DNA of 64,000 nucleotides from Neocallimastix lanati (nom. inval.) (GCA_016946835.1 JACVTC010000104.1:534001-598000); one strand, 5' to 3'; shown: positions 11,973 to 27,035, counted from the stretch's first letter. The notes: generated from the letters alone by a model not told the origin. Numbers and translations are program-made.

Positions 11973-12391
11973 TTCTACTTGATTTTTGGTTATATTCTGT
12001 TTGGTTTGGTTTGGTTGTTATTCTACTTGATTTTTGGTTATATTCTGTTTGGTTTGGTTTTGTTGTTATTCTACTTGATTTTTGGTTATATTCTGTTTGG
12101 TTTGGTTTTGTTGTTATTCTACTTGATTTTTGGTTATATTCTGTTTGGTTTGGTTTTGTTGTTATTCTACTTGATTTTTGGTTATATTCTGTTTGGTTTG
12201 GTTTTGTTGTTATTCTACTTGATTTTTGGTTATATTCTGTTTGGTTTGGTTTTGTTGTTATTCTACTTGATTTTTGGTTATATTCTGTTTGGTTTGGTTT
12301 TGTTGTTATTCTACTTGATTTTTGGTTATATTCTGTTTGGTTTGGTTTTGTTGTTATTCTACTTGATTTTTGGTTATATTCTGTTTGGTTT
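11973..12391. repeat. 48-bp minisatellite, about 8.7 copies
   Basis: Unit begins TTCTACTTGATTTTTGGTTA; successive starts at 11973 and 12021 give a period of exactly 48. Copies are nearly identical. Because 48 is divisible by 3, long open frames exist on both strands (a 16-aa hydrophilic repeat on the minus strand, hydrophobic repeats on the plus strand). I do not regard these as genes. The array ends in a run of T. Confidence 0.95.
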
Positions 12392-12609
12392 TTTTTTTTT
12401 TTTTTTTTTTTTTTTGTCATACTTTTTTAATTAAACTCCATCGACTTTTACTTTTTTTTTTAATAAAGATTATATTAGAAATAATATTCTAAAATATTGA
12501 TACTAAAAATCTTTTCCTATAAATGCATACATAGCTATACATATGTGCATATAAAAAAAAAAAAAAAAAAAAAAAAGATTTAATGTTAACATTAAAAGTT
12601 TATTCAATT

Positions 12610-12888
12610 AACAAAACTCTAAATTAAGCAGTAAATAATAAATAATGTATTATAAATAATTAATAAATAAATAAGAAATAATAAACAATAAATAAGAAAT
12701 AATATATAATATATAATATAAGAAATAAGAAATAATATATGATATATAATATAAGAAATAAGAAATAATATATGATAAATAATAAATAATATATAAGTAA
12801 TAAATAATAAATATGTAATAAAAAATAAATAATAAATAATTAAATAATAAATAATATTCAAGTATTAAATTATAAGTAATTAATAATA

Positions 12889-12922
<34 letters not shown>

Positions 12923-13040
12923 ATAATAATTAATAATTAATAATAAATAAAGTATTAAATAAAAAGTAATAAATAATAAATAATAAATAATTAATAATAA
13001 ATAATAAATAATAAACAAGAAAATAATTGTTAATATATAT
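12610..13040. repeat. AATAAT / ATATAAGAAATA low-complexity tract
   Basis: Mixed AT microsatellites, including a run of imperfect units around GATATATAATATAAGAAATA at 12700-12775 and a poly(A) run at 12890-12920. Confidence 0.7.
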
Positions 13041-13115
13041 TTTACAATAGTATTCCAATATAAATATATAATTCAATATTCTTTTTACTAAAATATATAT
13101 ATTTATATTTAGTAA

Positions 13116-13390
13116 AAACAAATTTTCTGAATATATTAAATCATTAATTCATTTTTAATGGGTTTTGAGATTTCTTTTAAATCTTTTAATTATCATAACT
13201 CCATTTTCAATAAAATCAATGATCTTTAAAGAAACAATTATTAATAAAAGTTATATAGTAAATACATTATGAATAATACTTTTAAAAATATTTTGTTATT
13301 TATTAATATACGTTTTAAATGGTTAAGAATGTTACTCATCCTATTACTTAACATTTAAAGCTTGGAATGTGAAAGAATATATTTTCTTAA
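13116..13390 (+). pseudogene. Receptor pseudogene fragment (TM4-TM5 region)
   Basis: With frameshifts, the plus strand matches the membrane domain of the receptors at 17819 and 22863. The readable pieces are an SEYIKSLIHF-like loop, LLII-PFS, FKETIINKSY, and a segment like ILLKIFCYLL followed by LLILLLN. It aligns best with the decayed copies at 16009-17165 and 21505-22215. Only TM4 to TM5 remains. It lies just upstream of a LINE remnant. Confidence 0.6.
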
Positions 13391-13441
13391 TTTTTTATAT
13401 ATTAGACTTTTTTAATTTTTAAGATTTATTATTTTGTACTA

Positions 13442-13473
<32 letters not shown>

Positions 13474-14370
13474 CACAAAGGTTTACTTTAAAAAAAAAAA
13501 ATTTTTTTTTAAAGTTTATTTTTTTAATGTATTGAATTTTATTATATTTTTTTTTTTTATTTTATTATTTTTTTTTTTTAACTTTTATATAATTTTGTAA
13601 TGATTTTTATTTGATAATAGCAATTTTATATGTTCATTCCTGGTGGAACTTTAACTTTAGATTAACTATAATTTAATAATGGAATACTAGGGAACAATGA
13701 CCTTTTAATGTTCCATATATAGTTAATCTCGATGATTATCTTACCAGAACTATATCAATTGTTAGTAGCTCTATTGAGTTACTCGTTGATTGATATGGTA
13801 AAAAACCCCTTCAAAGCCCCGAAAGATAACGTCGAACCGAGGTATCAAAAGAAGAACCTCTATTATTAGTCCTCCTAGTATATCTTACACAAATAGTAAA
13901 TAATCGTTCTTTACACAACTAATCTATAGAAATTTAATATTCTATTAATAATTCTCTTGGTTCATGGGAGAGTCTAATGGTCTCTACCCAATCTACTTTT
14001 AAAGATGTTATTTCTTTTGTTTTAGAACTAGATTCTATCTTGATTATTAGTCTGAGGGCTAGCATATATAAGGCTCCTGGTTTGATTCCATCTTTTGACC
14101 ATTTTACCAGGTTTTCTTCACAAGAGATTTAACGGAATATGGTGGTTAGGGTTACAGGTAAGTGTTTCTCACTTATATTTTATTATTCAAAATCTCCAAA
14201 AGTAATATAAATAAAATACTGTGCAAACGGTGGGCCTGAGAGGGTTGCGTAAGTATTGTCATTTAATATATTTTCAAGGGAATTATGAGCATTTGGGCAC
14301 ATGATTTCATGTGCCTATGTAGATATATATTCTGCGTTGTGATAGTAGATATATTCTATCAAATTACAAT

Positions 14371-14380
14371 CTTTTTGACG
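14371..14380. repeat. MITE target-site duplication, left
   Basis: CTTTTTGACG, repeated exactly at 14606-14615 on the other side of the insertion. Confidence 0.75.
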
Positions 14381-14605
14381 GGTGTGGGGCATTTCGTGAC
14401 GTATTAAAAAAATGTGGCATTTCGCCAAATTGAAAATTATTAAATAAATAAATAAATAAATAAATAAAATTAAATATTATTAATATCGAATAAAAACAAT
14501 TTTAAAAAAAATAATTTTGAATTAATATTTATTTATTTATTTATTTATATTAATTTGTCGAAATGCAACCTGGCGAAATGAAACTTGGGAAAATGCAACT
14601 CTTCC
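14381..14605. mobile_element. MITE-like element (copy 1)
   Basis: 225-bp non-coding insertion inside the LINE remnant, flanked by 10-bp direct repeats. Its ends carry inverted runs of one short motif: GCATTTCG and CATTTCGCCA on the left; CGAAATGCAACC and TGGCGAAATG on the right. The AT-rich core is shared, inverted, with 15194-15407. Removing it restores the reading frame of the interrupted RT remnant, which supports a real insertion. Non-autonomous; its transposase family is unknown. Confidence 0.7.
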
Positions 14606-14615
14606 CTTTTTGACG
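14606..14615. repeat. MITE target-site duplication, right
   Basis: Second copy of CTTTTTGACG. Confidence 0.75.
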
Positions 14616-14876
14616 TATCTCCATGGGTTAGGTTATATTATCCTCTCTTCCAAAGGAAAGTTTTGAACTGGAGAAGTACTCCAAGAAAAAGCGTACAAGA
14701 AAAATTATCAACAATAATATACATGTCAGAGCACTCATGCTGAACACTAAGGCCTTCTAGCAGGGACATTATCTGCCTATATGGAAGTGTGTGACTATTT
14801 CAATATTCCCACTGCCCCTGAGTGAGGGGGGCTGAAATCAAGAGCGGTACAACTGGAAAAAAAAAAAAAAAAAATT

Positions 14877-15193
14877 CTTTTTGTTTGTTTTATTAAGTAT
14901 TTTTTGGTAGAAATAATCTCTATTCATTTTATAATACCATAATAACATTTAAATTTTCTTTTTATTTTCATTACATTAATTTTATTTTTTATTAATTTTT
15001 TTTTTTTAATATTTTTTTTTTTTAATATTTTTTTCATTTGATACATTTTTTATACACTTTTTTTTATCTTTATAATATATTATTATACATAAATGTATAC
15101 AATATTATTAATTAATTAATAAATAAAGCAATGAAAGTGTGCTCTTTCTATATACTAAAAAAGAAAAATTAGCAATTTTATAGTTAAACTTTT
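14877..15193. other. AT-rich spacer
   Basis: Low-complexity DNA between the LINE remnant and the second MITE. No gene seen. Confidence 0.5.
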
Positions 15194-15407
15194 GGGAGAG
15201 TTGTATTTCCCCAAATTGCATTTCGCCAGGTTGCATTTCGCCAAGTGATGTAGTATTAAAATGAATTTCGACAAGTGGAGTATTGATATAAATAAATGAA
15301 TAAATAAATAAATATTAATTCAAAATAATTTTTTTTAAAATTATTTTTATTCGATATTAATAATATTTAATTTTATTTATTTATTTATTTAATAATTTTC
15401 AATTTGA
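15194..15407. mobile_element. MITE-like element (copy 2, inverted)
   Basis: Reverse complement of the element at 14381-14605. Its left end has GGGAGAGTTGTATTTCCCC followed by two GCATTTCGCCA motifs. It shares the core (ATATCGAATAAAAA region) with copy 1. The right end stops at CAATTTGAC without the GGCGAAATG repeats, so this terminus is truncated or diverged. No clean target duplication. Confidence 0.65.
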
Positions 15408-15408
15408 C

Positions 15409-15460
15409 ATCAACTTTAAAGTTTATTTTTAATTGAATAGTAATTTTTTTATAGTATTTT

Positions 15461-15491
<31 letters not shown>

Positions 15492-15948
15492 TTGAATATA
15501 AAGTTATTTAAAAAGATCTTCATTTATAAAACTTTAATAATTTTTTTTTTAACCTAATTATTAAAAAATTCTTTGGGTTATAGTATTAAAAAATATTTTT
15601 TAAAAAGTTTGATGAATTTTTATTTAATTTTATTAAATATTTTAAATATAATTATAATAATAATATATTAAAAGAGAATCAACTTTAAAGTTTATTTTTA
15701 TTGAATAGTAATTTTTTTTATAGTATTTTTTTAAAAAAACAATATATATATATTTGAATATAAAGTTATTTAAAAAAGATCTTTATTTATAAAATTTTAA
15801 TAATTTTTTTTTTAACCTAATTATTAAAATATTCTTTGGGTTATACTATTAAAAAAATATTTTTTAAAAAGTTTGATGAATTTTTATTTAGTTTTATTAA
15901 ATATTTTAATAATAATTATAATAATAATATATTAAAAGAGAAGTTTTA
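15409..15948. repeat. 269-bp tandem duplication
   Basis: Two adjacent copies, starting ATCAACTTTAAAG at 15409 and 15678, are about 90% alike by eye and both end ATATTAAAAGAGAA. It lies directly upstream of the leader exon of the receptor pseudogene, so it may be a duplicated upstream region. Confidence 0.85.
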
Positions 15949-16008
15949 ATAATAATAACAATAATAATAATAATTAAAGAAGGAATAATAATATTATAAA
16001 TAGTCAAA

Positions 16009-17165
16009 ATGTATAAAATTACTATATGTCTAATAGTAATTATATGTAATATAGGTAAATCTACAAACCTTTCCAATTAAATAGTTATTTAAATATTATA
16101 TTGTATTTCATCTTATAATATATTATCAAAAAACAAAAAAATATATATATATATATATATATTTTTTTACTTTCAATATAATAATGTTTGAAAAAAAAAG
16201 TATTTTTAGTTTACAATTTAAATTACATTTTAATTAATAATTTTATTTAATCAATAAATTTTATATTTTTAAATATTCTCACTACTGTTTTAAAATTTTT
16301 TAACATCTGAAAAAATTCAAAAAGAAATTGATATTTAAAAGTGTGGTTTGTATACCGGTATGACAAAATTATATGATAATGTCAATATATATTCATTACT
16401 TACTTGTTCAAAGGTGAAGGAAGCTCAAAGTATTCAGAGAGAATAGAAAAATATAGATAATATAGATAGTTATAGTAATAAAATCATGAATATATGTGAT
16501 TAATTTTTATTTAAAGATCGATCTGCTGAATCTGCTTTAGAAGAATTGATGATATCACCAGAATTTATTATATTTCATTGAAAACTTCTATTGGTTTAAC
16601 ATTCTTTCTTATTCTTTTAGTAGTTGCTTGCTTAATGTTCTTCTCTTTCATATTAGTACTAACTAATAAATTTAAGAAATGATTTTCATTCTTCACTACA
16701 GATTTATTATATTTGTATTGTAAAGTTTACATGATGATTATTTCATTCCAATTATTCCAACATGGTGAACTATATGATGTCAAATATCAGATATTTTATG
16801 ATACTTCTTGATATTTCATTATGTATCATTCCAATTATATATGTATTATCAATATCTTTTCCAGAACAAAATAAATTCTCTTCATATATATTAAATCATA
16901 AATACATTTTTTTTATCTTCATATGTATGGGTTTTGAAAAAAATTTTTTTTCCAAATTTATTAGTTATTATAACACCATTTTCAGTAAGAACTGGAATGT
17001 CTAAAAATAAAATTATAAATTATTAATAATATTATAGCAAATGTGTTATGAAAAATACTTTCGTAAATATTATAATATTTATTGATATACCCCTTAAAAA
17101 TTTCAGGGAGTATTACTCATTCTATTACTTCAATTTAGAGATTAGAACGCTCTATAACTCTCAAA
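16009..17165 (+). pseudogene. Receptor pseudogene (leader exon plus decayed 7TM exon)
   Basis: The leader exon (ATG at 16009, donor G|GTAAAT at 16054/16055) encodes a hydrophobic peptide homologous to those of the two intact receptors. Exons 2-4, which encode the solute-binding N-lobe, are missing. From about 16290 the text resumes in the middle of exon 5 (TSEKIQKEI, CGLYTGMTKLYD, TCSKVKEAQSIQ, SLKSSIGL-like) and runs through TM1-TM5, with several stops and frameshifts. Similarity is lost after about 17165. It is clearly dead. Confidence 0.85.
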
Positions 17166-17770
17166 AATATATATTAAAAATAATATATAAATTTATTTAT
17201 TAATTTATGAATTTATGAATTTATGTGTGTATATGTTCCTTCTATGTATTAATTTTAAATGATCAACATTTGGATACTAAGGAACTATAATAATCCTTAT
17301 TTTTTAAAACAACAAATCAACAGAAATTAAATTTTTTATTCTTAGAAAGATTTATATGATATAGAGAGTGTATAAATAAATAGTAAATTATTTAAATACT
17401 TCTTAATTTAATTCTTAAATAATTTTAATTGAATATTCATATCAAATATTCCAATTATAAATAGTAAAGTATTTATTATGAATAAAAATTTTTTTTAAAT
17501 TCTTTAAATATATATTAATACATTAAAATTTTAAAAAAGATTTTAATATTTAAACCTTAAATATGTTGTTTTAAATTAGTATAAATAATAATAAATTCTA
17601 AAAATAAAAATATATTCATTTATAATAATAAACTTTTGGAAAAATTTTATTTTTATTTCATTAATAAATTAAAAACTTCTTAATTATTATTGAGATTCCT
17701 TTAAAAAAAAAAAAAATTAGAAAGTTCAAGTAATTTTTATTATAATTATTAATTAAAAAAAATAATTAAT
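17166..17770. other. AT-rich spacer between receptor copies
   Basis: Contains a degraded segment resembling 22290-22450 (TTTATGAATTTATG, ATGTATTAATTTTAAATG), so flanking DNA was duplicated along with the receptor genes. No gene seen. Confidence 0.5.
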
Positions 17771-17818
17771 AAAAAAAAATAATTATTAGAGAGAATAATA
17801 ATATTATAAATGTTCAAA
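17771..17818 (+). promoter_or_regulatory. Conserved upstream/5' UTR block of receptor 1
   Basis: The block containing AATAATTATTAGAGAG and then AATAATATTATAAAT, ending at the ATG, is nearly identical to 22811-22862 upstream of receptor 2 and partly kept before the pseudogene at 16009. Conservation in otherwise diverging AT-rich DNA suggests a shared core promoter or 5' UTR, though recent duplication alone could explain it. Confidence 0.4.
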
Positions 17819-18573
17819 ATGAATGAAATCATTACGTTTCTAATAATAATTATATTTAATTCAGGTATATCTATAACTTATTACTATTAAATAAATAAAT
17901 ATATAAATATTAATTTAGATTTCATCTTCTAGTATTATATTAAAAAAATTTTTTTTTTTTTTGTTTTTTGTTTTTGTTCTTTCAAAATAAAAATAATAAT
18001 AATAATAAAATGTTGAATTCTTAAAAATTGAATTAAAAGGTATAATACAAGCTATAAAGATTAGATTTGCCGCAAATTCAATGTTTATATATGACCAAAT
18101 ATATAATGATCTTGTCAGTGAATTCAATAAATATGCAAAAGCAAAAAACTTAGATATTGAATTAGATATGATTTTATTTTCTAATCAAAATACTACTTTT
18201 GAATTAAACAATTATGATTCTACTATTGATTCTCTTATTTCAAGAAGATCAAAAAAATATGATATTTATTGTTTTGATCCACTTTATACCAAGAAATATA
18301 CTTCATTTATGATAAATTTAAATGATATTCTTCCAGAAGAACATATGGAGTTATATAATCACGGTGATGCTAAAAAAACTTGTTATTCTAATAATCAATG
18401 GGCTGGATTAGTAAGAAAATAAAGAAATATATATATATATATTGCATATAAGAAAAAAAAAAAAAAAAGAAAAAGAAAAAGAAATATATAAAATATTATA
18501 AATATAAAAATATAAAAAAATTTATTTTTTTTTATTTATATTATTACAGAAAATGATGATAATTATAGTAAAA

Positions 18574-18613
<40 letters not shown>

Positions 18614-18902
18614 ATAATTAAATGAATAGCCATTATTTCAAAAATATTCAATTTTATATTCCAATAAAGAGTTATTACAGAGATATAATAAAAATGTTCC
18701 AAAAACTTGGAAAGAACTGCTAGATACTGGAAAATATATTTTGGAGGAAGAAAGAAAAGTTAACCCCGAAACACCACTAGTGGCATATAATGGATTATTT
18801 ACAGGTGAATTTATATATATATATGTATATGTGTGTGTTTGTTAATTATAATTAATATTTATTAAATAGTATTTATTAATATGTATTATTATGAAAAAAT
18901 AA

Positions 18903-18933
<31 letters not shown>

Positions 18934-18938
18934 ACAAA

Positions 18939-18973
<35 letters not shown>

Positions 18974-19286
18974 AATGTTTAAATTATATAATATATATAT
19001 ATATATATATTTTTTATTTATCTTATATTTTTATAAATATACAATAATATATAAATGAATATTATATTTAAATATAAAAAGATTTGAATGCTTTTACTAC
19101 TTTATATGAACTTATATATTCATTTAGAAATACCACTAATATTGAATTTCCAGGATTTGGCAGTAAAGAAGCAATAGATGCAGTTAAAATGATTAAACAA
19201 ATAAAAGAAGAAATTTCATCAGGTAATAAAAATAAATAAAAAAATATAATTTCTATATATATTTCCATAAAGTTAAATATATATAT

Positions 19287-19331
<45 letters not shown>

Positions 19332-20887
19332 TTATCATATATATAATTTTTCAATTCATTAATTATATATTGAAAATAATGATTTAATTAAATTACTAAA
19401 TTATAATATATTATTATTATTATTATTATTATTATATAGATAGTATGTTTATAGCAAATGAATTAATAAATACAATGTTATTAGTAAATGGTAATGGTTT
19501 ATTTGTAAGATTTTGGGATTCTGGCTCAATGTTTAATGAAAAATATTATTTAACACCAATGCCAGGAAAAAAGGAAGGAATTAATGCAGTTATGACTGGT
19601 GGTATGAATATAGGTATTAATAAATATAGTTCAGATGAAAAAAGAGAAGCAGCTCTCACTGTACTACAATTTTTAACTTCTGAAAGAATTCAAAAAGAAA
19701 TTGTTGTTAAGAAATATGGTTTGTATACTGGAATGACAAAATTATATGATGATGAAGAAGTATGTTCATTTCTTACTTGCTCATTGGTAAAGGAAGCTCA
19801 GAGTATTCATACAATTATTGAAAATGTTGATAGTATAGATGTTTATACTGAAAAAGTAGTAAAAATATTTAAACAATTTTTATTTGAAGATCGATTAGCT
19901 GAAGATGTTTTAAAAGAAATTGATGATATTACTAGAATATATTATATTTCATTAAAATCTTCTATTGGTTTAACGTACTTTGTTATTCATTTATCAATTA
20001 CTTGCTTAATGCTCTTCACTTTTATATTAGTATTTACTAATATATTTAAAAAGTGGTTTACATTCTTTAGCAAAGATTTATTTTTTATATATTGTTTAGG
20101 CTACATGATGATTGCTTCATCTCAGTATTTACTATTTGGTGAACCATCTGATATCAAATGTCAGTATGAATATGCTATGTTATTTATTGGAATCTCATTA
20201 AGTATCATTCCAATTATATATGTATTAGTAAAATTTTTCCCAGAACGAAATGAATACTCTACATATCTAGTAAATAATAAAATCCTCTATATCTTAATTT
20301 GTATAGGTATTGAGGTTATTTTAAATTTATTAATTGCTAAATCTCCAATTTCAGCAGAAAATAGGATGTTTCAAGATACAGTTAATAATAAAAATTATAA
20401 TAAATGCATTGTGAGAAGTACTTTTGGAAATATTATGATACTTATTGATATAATTTTAAAATTTCTTGGAATATTAGTTATTCTATTACTTTCATTTATA
20501 GATTGGAATATGAAAAAAATTTCAAAAAATCTTAGAGCTATTATTGTTAGTATATATTCTTTTTCTTTTTCTTTTTTAATGTTTATTATAATCTCATATT
20601 TTGATGTTAAGGATTATCAAATTATCTTCAAGGTTAATTCCATTATAATTATATTTATTTGTCTTACCAACTTTGTAAATATAAATTTCATTGTAATAGC
20701 AATTTTAAGAAAAACTAATGAAGTAGAAAGTTCAAGATCAGTTATTACGACAGAAAAAACAGTTGATGATTCAACATATTCAAGAAGTATATTCACAAAA
20801 ATTGTTAAATATCATCACACAGCTAATTATAGTTTTGAAATGGGATCAACTATTTCTAATTATGATACTAATTCAACTACTTCATAA
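17819..20887 (+). CDS. Chimeric receptor 1: solute-binding domain plus class C 7TM
   Basis: Five exons: 17819-17864, 18040-18410, 18630-18804, 19082-19222 and 19440-20887; predicted protein 726 aa. Residues 1-15 are a hydrophobic leader. Residues about 16-415 resemble bacterial extracellular solute-binding proteins (SBP family 1/8, sugar type): KIRFAANS at the N-terminus, KYDIYCFDPLYT, LPEEHM, a VPKTWKELLDTG segment, and GGMNIGI near residue 298. About 420-667 holds seven hydrophobic helices of class C (7tm_3) type, with Cys in KCQYEYAM at the start of TM3 and Cys in NYNKC before TM5 as the likely disulfide pair. The tail (668-726) is Ser/Thr-rich. Classical class C receptors use an LIVBP-like ligand domain; here a sugar-type binding protein takes that place, so a surface sensor of sugars or oligosaccharides is a fair inference. 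The ligand is unknown. An upstream in-frame ATG at 17810 exists but is not conserved in the paralogues. Confidence 0.85.
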
Positions 20888-21504
20888 AGTGTTATATAAA
20901 AATAACTAAATTCTTTACGAATAGTAAAAAAAAAAAAAAAAATTTTTTTTTCTCATATTAAATATATATATAATTGATAGATTGAAATAATTTAAAATTA
21001 ATGAAAGATATAAATATATATTTTTTTAAATTATCAAAAAATAAATAAATAGTTATAATAGTACTAAAAATATAATAATTATACATATAAAATTTTTAAT
21101 AATACAAAAAGAATAAAAGTAATGTAAAATATATACATAATTTTTTAAATTTATCGATTTATTTTATTTTATGTCATGTGATGAATAAATTTTATTATAT
21201 TAAAATTTAATATTTCTATGATTATGTTATTATTTAGTTAATATTTTAGAATATGTAGTAAACTCATGACGGTGGCTTGCGTATAACGTACATAATATTA
21301 AATACATAATCTATTGGCTTAGAATATAAAACTTATAATTCATGAACTATTAATACAATGGTATCTTTAATTAATAAAAATTAAAATTAAAGATTAAAAT
21401 ATCAATATTTTATTTTATTTTATTTTATTTTATTCAATCTGTACTTACTTTATACTCATATTTGCTTTATTCTAACCTCTAACCTTAACAAGAATTTATT
21501 TTAT
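20888..21504. other. AT-rich spacer after receptor 1
   Basis: Low-complexity DNA with one TATTCAATCTGTAC motif at 21431-21444 following a (TTTTA)n run. No gene seen. Confidence 0.5.
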
Positions 21505-22215
21505 TTTATTGAAAGCTTCTATTGGTTTAATATTCTTATTTATTCTTTTAGCGGTTGCCTTCTTAATGTTCTTCACTTTCTAACTAATAAATTTAAGAAA
21601 TGATTTTTATTCTTCACTCCAGATTTATTATGTTTGTACTGTATTGTCTACATGATGATTATTTCATCCTAGTTATTACAATATGGTGAACTATCTGATG
21701 TAAAATGTCAGATATTCTATGATACTTCTTGATATTTCATTATTAATATCTTTTCCAGAACAAAATAAATTCTCTTTATATATATTAAATCATAAATATA
21801 CTTTCTTATATTCATATGTATTTGTTTTGAAATTTTTTTATTTTTTTTTTTTTTAAATCAATTAGTCATTATAACACCATTTTTAGTAAGAGCTACAATA
21901 TCTGAAAATACAACTATAAAATATTAATAAAATTTTATAACAAATGTGTTATGAAAAGTACCTTTAAAAATATTGTAATATTTATTGAGATTATTACTCA
22001 TCCTATTACTTATATTTATAAATTGGAATGTGCAAGATATTCCAAGAAATCTTATTATTAAGTATAGTATTCTTTTTTTTTAATAATACTTATTATAATC
22101 TCATTTTTTAATTATTAATAATTATCAGATGATCTTCATGATTCATTTTATAATAATAATATTTATTTGCCTTACCAACTATGCATTTATAAATTTTATT
22201 GTATTTTAATATATA
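21505..22215 (+). pseudogene. Receptor pseudogene (7TM domain only)
   Basis: With frameshifts and stops, the plus strand matches exon 5 of the receptors from just before TM1 (LLKASIGL) to TM7 (TIFICLTNYAFINFIVF-like). It keeps the order LAVAFLMFFTF, YCIVYMMIIS, QYGELSDVKCQ, SFPEQNKFSLYIL and SLPTNYAF. No leader or binding-domain exons precede it. It is closer to the pseudogene at 16009 than to the intact genes (shared QNKFS and LNHKY). Confidence 0.75.
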
Positions 22216-22249
22216 TTGATGTTAATGTTTATGAGGAATATTACAATTC

Positions 22250-22283
<34 letters not shown>

Positions 22284-22463
22284 AATATTCTACTAGTCTC
22301 AAAAAGATATATTAAAAATAATATATAAATTTATTTATGAATTTATTTATGAATTTATATGTATATATGTTTCTTCTATGTATTAATTTTAAATGGTCAG
22401 CATTTTGATATTTAGGAACTGAAATATTCACAGTAATAATCGTTAATTTTTTTCCATTGAATT

Positions 22464-22603
22464 AAAAGATTTTTATTTAAACCTTAAAATAATAATTTAT
22501 TTTAAAAATAAAATATATTCATTTGTAATATATAAAAGATTTTTATTTAAACCTTAAAATAATAATTTATTTTAAAAATAAAATATATTCATTTGTAATA
22601 TAT
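22464..22603. repeat. 70-bp tandem duplication
   Basis: Two adjacent 70-bp copies starting AAAAGATTTTTATTTAAACC at 22464 and 22534. Confidence 0.85.
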
Positions 22604-22810
22604 AAAATATATAATTAACTTTGAATTTAAAATTTTTTTATTATATTAAAATTAATAACTTTTTTAATTATTATAATCATTATTCTTGGAGATACCTATA
22701 AAAATATATATATATATATATATATAAAATTCGAAGTTGGATATATTTTATTCAATTTTATTGAATATTTAAATAGTGAAATAAATCATAATCATTAATT
22801 AAAAATTTTT

Positions 22811-22862
22811 TAATAAAAAAAAATAATTATTAGAGAGATTAATAATATTATAAATATTCAAA
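22811..22862 (+). promoter_or_regulatory. Conserved upstream/5' UTR block of receptor 2
   Basis: Nearly identical to 17771-17818 (ATTATTAGAGAG then AATAATATTATAAAT). See the comment there. Confidence 0.4.
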
Positions 22863-26082
<3,220 letters not shown>

Positions 26083-26102
26083 ATACTAAAAGAATATCAA
26101 TA

Positions 26103-26104
<2 letters not shown>

Positions 26105-26173
<69 letters not shown>
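26105..26173. repeat. (AAT)n microsatellite
   Basis: About 23 AAT units just 3' of receptor 2. Confidence 0.95.
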
Positions 26174-26175
<2 letters not shown>

Positions 26176-26256
26176 TTTTATATTATATATATATATATGG
26201 GATTGACTGAAATAATTTAAAATTATTGAAAAATATATATATATATTTTTAAAATT

Positions 26257-26535
26257 ATCAAAAAATAAATATGAGTTATTAATATTATTTAAAAAAAAAA
26301 ATCATCTATAAACATTTAATAGTAATAATAATTGATATTCTTTATATATAATTCTTTTTAATAAAACAGTTTTTTTGTTTTATAGAAAAATATCATAATC
26401 AAAAAATAAATATGAGTTATTAATATTATTTAAAAAAAAAAATCATCTATAAACATTTAATAGTAATAATAATTTTCTTTATATATAATTCTTTTTAATA
26501 AAACAGTTTTTTTGTTTTATAGAAAAATATCATAA
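26257..26535. repeat. Tandem duplication of about 140 bp
   Basis: Copy 1 is 26257-26397 and copy 2 is 26398-26535. They are almost identical apart from a 3-bp indel (GAT) after AGTAATAATAATT. Each ends TTGTTTTATAGAAAAATATC. Confidence 0.9.
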
Positions 26536-27035
26536 AACATAAATATATTATTAATTGTTGTATAAAAATATAATATTAAATTATCTAATTGTTTTATTAT
26601 CCAGTTATGGTAATGAAATTTTTCCAATTGAAAGAAGGTAATTTTAGTATCTTTTTTCTTCTTTACTGATCATATAATTAATAAATTGATATCAAACTAT
26701 TATATATATATATATATATATATATACACAAAGACTATTTGAATATTGAATATGTCAATTTTATATAGTATTACTTTTTTAATTTTTCAATCATTAAATT
26801 CTATATATATATATATAATTATGTATATAATAATTAAATATCTACATATATATGAATGTATCAATAAATAAGTAAATAAGAATTTATTTTCTATTTTTTA
26901 TAAACAATTAGTTATAAATAAATTACATTATTCATTATTTTTTTTATTTATTGAAATTTATTTTATGTATTTTTTATATTATTAATTTTAATTTAAATTG
27001 TTAAGTATAATAAAAAAGAGAAAATTGTTAAGTAT

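Larger units (their letters stand above)
13620..14876 (+). pseudogene. LINE-type reverse transcriptase remnant (copy F), interrupted by a MITE
   Basis: The decayed plus-strand frame shows YKAPGLIPS at 14067-14093, the KAPG(P)DG signature that opens the RT domain of non-LTR elements. Motif A (AYVDIYSA) follows near 14313-14336. When the MITE at 14381-14605 and one target copy are removed, the frame continues as NYNLFDVSPWVRLYYPLF, typical of the stretch after motif A. Many stops are present. It ends in an A-rich run near 14858-14875, possibly a tail after an internal deletion. The sequence before KAPG (about 13750-13850) has an IVSSSIELLVD segment resembling the C-terminal part of copy B. Confidence 0.65.

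Noticed and set aside
11957-12434. Long open frames on both strands over the 48-bp repeats
   Set aside because: They follow from the repeat period; no start context, introns or homology support a gene. Kept only as a finding.
18405-18422. Stop codon ending the solute-binding exon (VRK then stop), suggesting a short separate protein
   Set aside because: The VRK stop is read-through of the GTAAGA donor. Splicing to 18630 restores GL|PLFQKYSILYS, matching the SBP fold, in both paralogues.
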